Assembly (NCBI GenBank): GCA_964404765.1
Contig: CAYOLL010000035.1
Coordinates: 1 to 45,106 of the forward strand
DNA: 45,106 nt
Origin: CAYOLL01 sp964404765 [NCBI: uncultured Gemmatimonadota bacterium]
GTDB taxonomy: Bacteria; 4572-55
Direction of reading: 5' to 3'
Positions 44,723 through 45,106 of the stretch are shown one piece after another (the stretch's first letter is position 1; each line of letters starts with the position of its first letter). Position numbers and translations under genes: made by a program. The notes under the pieces were generated by a model. That model was not told the DNA's origin. It saw nothing but the letters and a program-made list of their open reading frames with translations, and did not search any database.

Positions 44723-45106
44723 CTGTCCCTGAAAAAGTTCAAGATACACCACAAAGTCTAGGAAACACTAAGTTTTACGAAGCATGTGAAAATATTACGC
44801 TTTCAAGTGGCTATGAGGATATTTCTGTAAAAGGCCTTAAAAATTTTACAACGAATTGAACCTCAACAATTTCAAACGATTAAACCCTTAGGATCTGATC
44901 GTTTAAAGTGCAAAAAATTTAGGCTCATGGAACAAATTTGTGGAAATCCAACCTTGCAAAGGCTTCAGTGCACAAAACATGCAGATTTTAAATTAAGCCT
45001 TCGCAAGCTTTCACCATTTTATCCCATGAACCAAAATTTACTCATAACCATTTATCCTTAATCCCGAGCGAAAAATTGAGGCCGCTATGCCTGCAGCGGT
45101 TTTGGC
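44723..45106. other. Gene-free terminal stretch with one small inverted repeat
   Basis: No convincing gene in 384 bases. CTTGCAAAGGCTT at 44953-44965 pairs with AAGCCTTCGCAAG at 44995-45007 (12 of 13). The rest is AT-rich with no recognised motif. The window ends before the next gene can be seen. Confidence 0.55.

Overview
The window looks like chromosomal DNA from a Gram-negative bacterium of the FCB group (Fibrobacterota-Chlorobiota-Bacteroidota and relatives). A KSB1- or Calditrichota-like lineage fits best, but this is inference from gene content; no rRNA or marker gene is present to settle it. The pointers are a PorSS/FlgD-like C-terminal sorting tail, a DUF2723 membrane protein, a BatA-type vWA protein, a Reg_prop/Y_Y_Y hybrid sensor kinase, a DUF4292 lipoprotein, TolC/MacA/MacB genes, and many long palindromic intergenic repeats. 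I saw no tRNA, rRNA or CRISPR array.

Region 1 (1-15,189, all minus strand) is built around a tripartite exporter: tolC-like, macA-like, macB-like ATPase and three FtsX/MacB-type permeases, two of them near-identical tandem copies. Unrelated small genes are interleaved: a 76-aa antitoxin-like gene followed by a decayed retropepsin-like partner, two tandem Rpn/YhgA-like nuclease genes, and a four-helix-bundle (23S rRNA IVP-like) gene enclosed by a 32-bp inverted repeat. Downstream lie a DUF4159 protein, a DinB-fold protein, a terminator, and a large metalloprotease/beta-propeller/beta-barrel protein.

Region 2 (15,190-30,532, mostly plus) opens with a 1462-aa double-kinase hybrid sensor transcribed divergently from tolC, which makes it a candidate regulator of the exporter. 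Then come a DUF192 lipoprotein, a convergent ATP-grasp gene, a small membrane protein, thymidine kinase, a DUF4292 lipoprotein, a 96-aa unknown and a 2117-aa secreted protein. That last protein carries a legume-type lectin domain inside a YCF48 propeller, two PhoD-like phosphatase domains and a sorting tail.

Region 3 (30,552-33,848, minus) reads DsrE-like, DsbD, ECF sigma factor, zinc-finger anti-sigma, a possible thiol-redox module. The DsrE-like gene has an in-frame UAG, after which the conserved C-terminus continues in the same frame.

Region 4 (33,849-45,106) holds a DUF2723/TPR protein, BatA-like vWA protein, STAS protein, XerD-type recombinase, HAD phosphatase, exported isoaspartyl methyltransferase, response regulator with DUF4388, and a CcmD-like protein. 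The gaps are filled with nested palindromes and long imperfect inverted repeats. Product names rest on motif recognition by eye; no database search was run.
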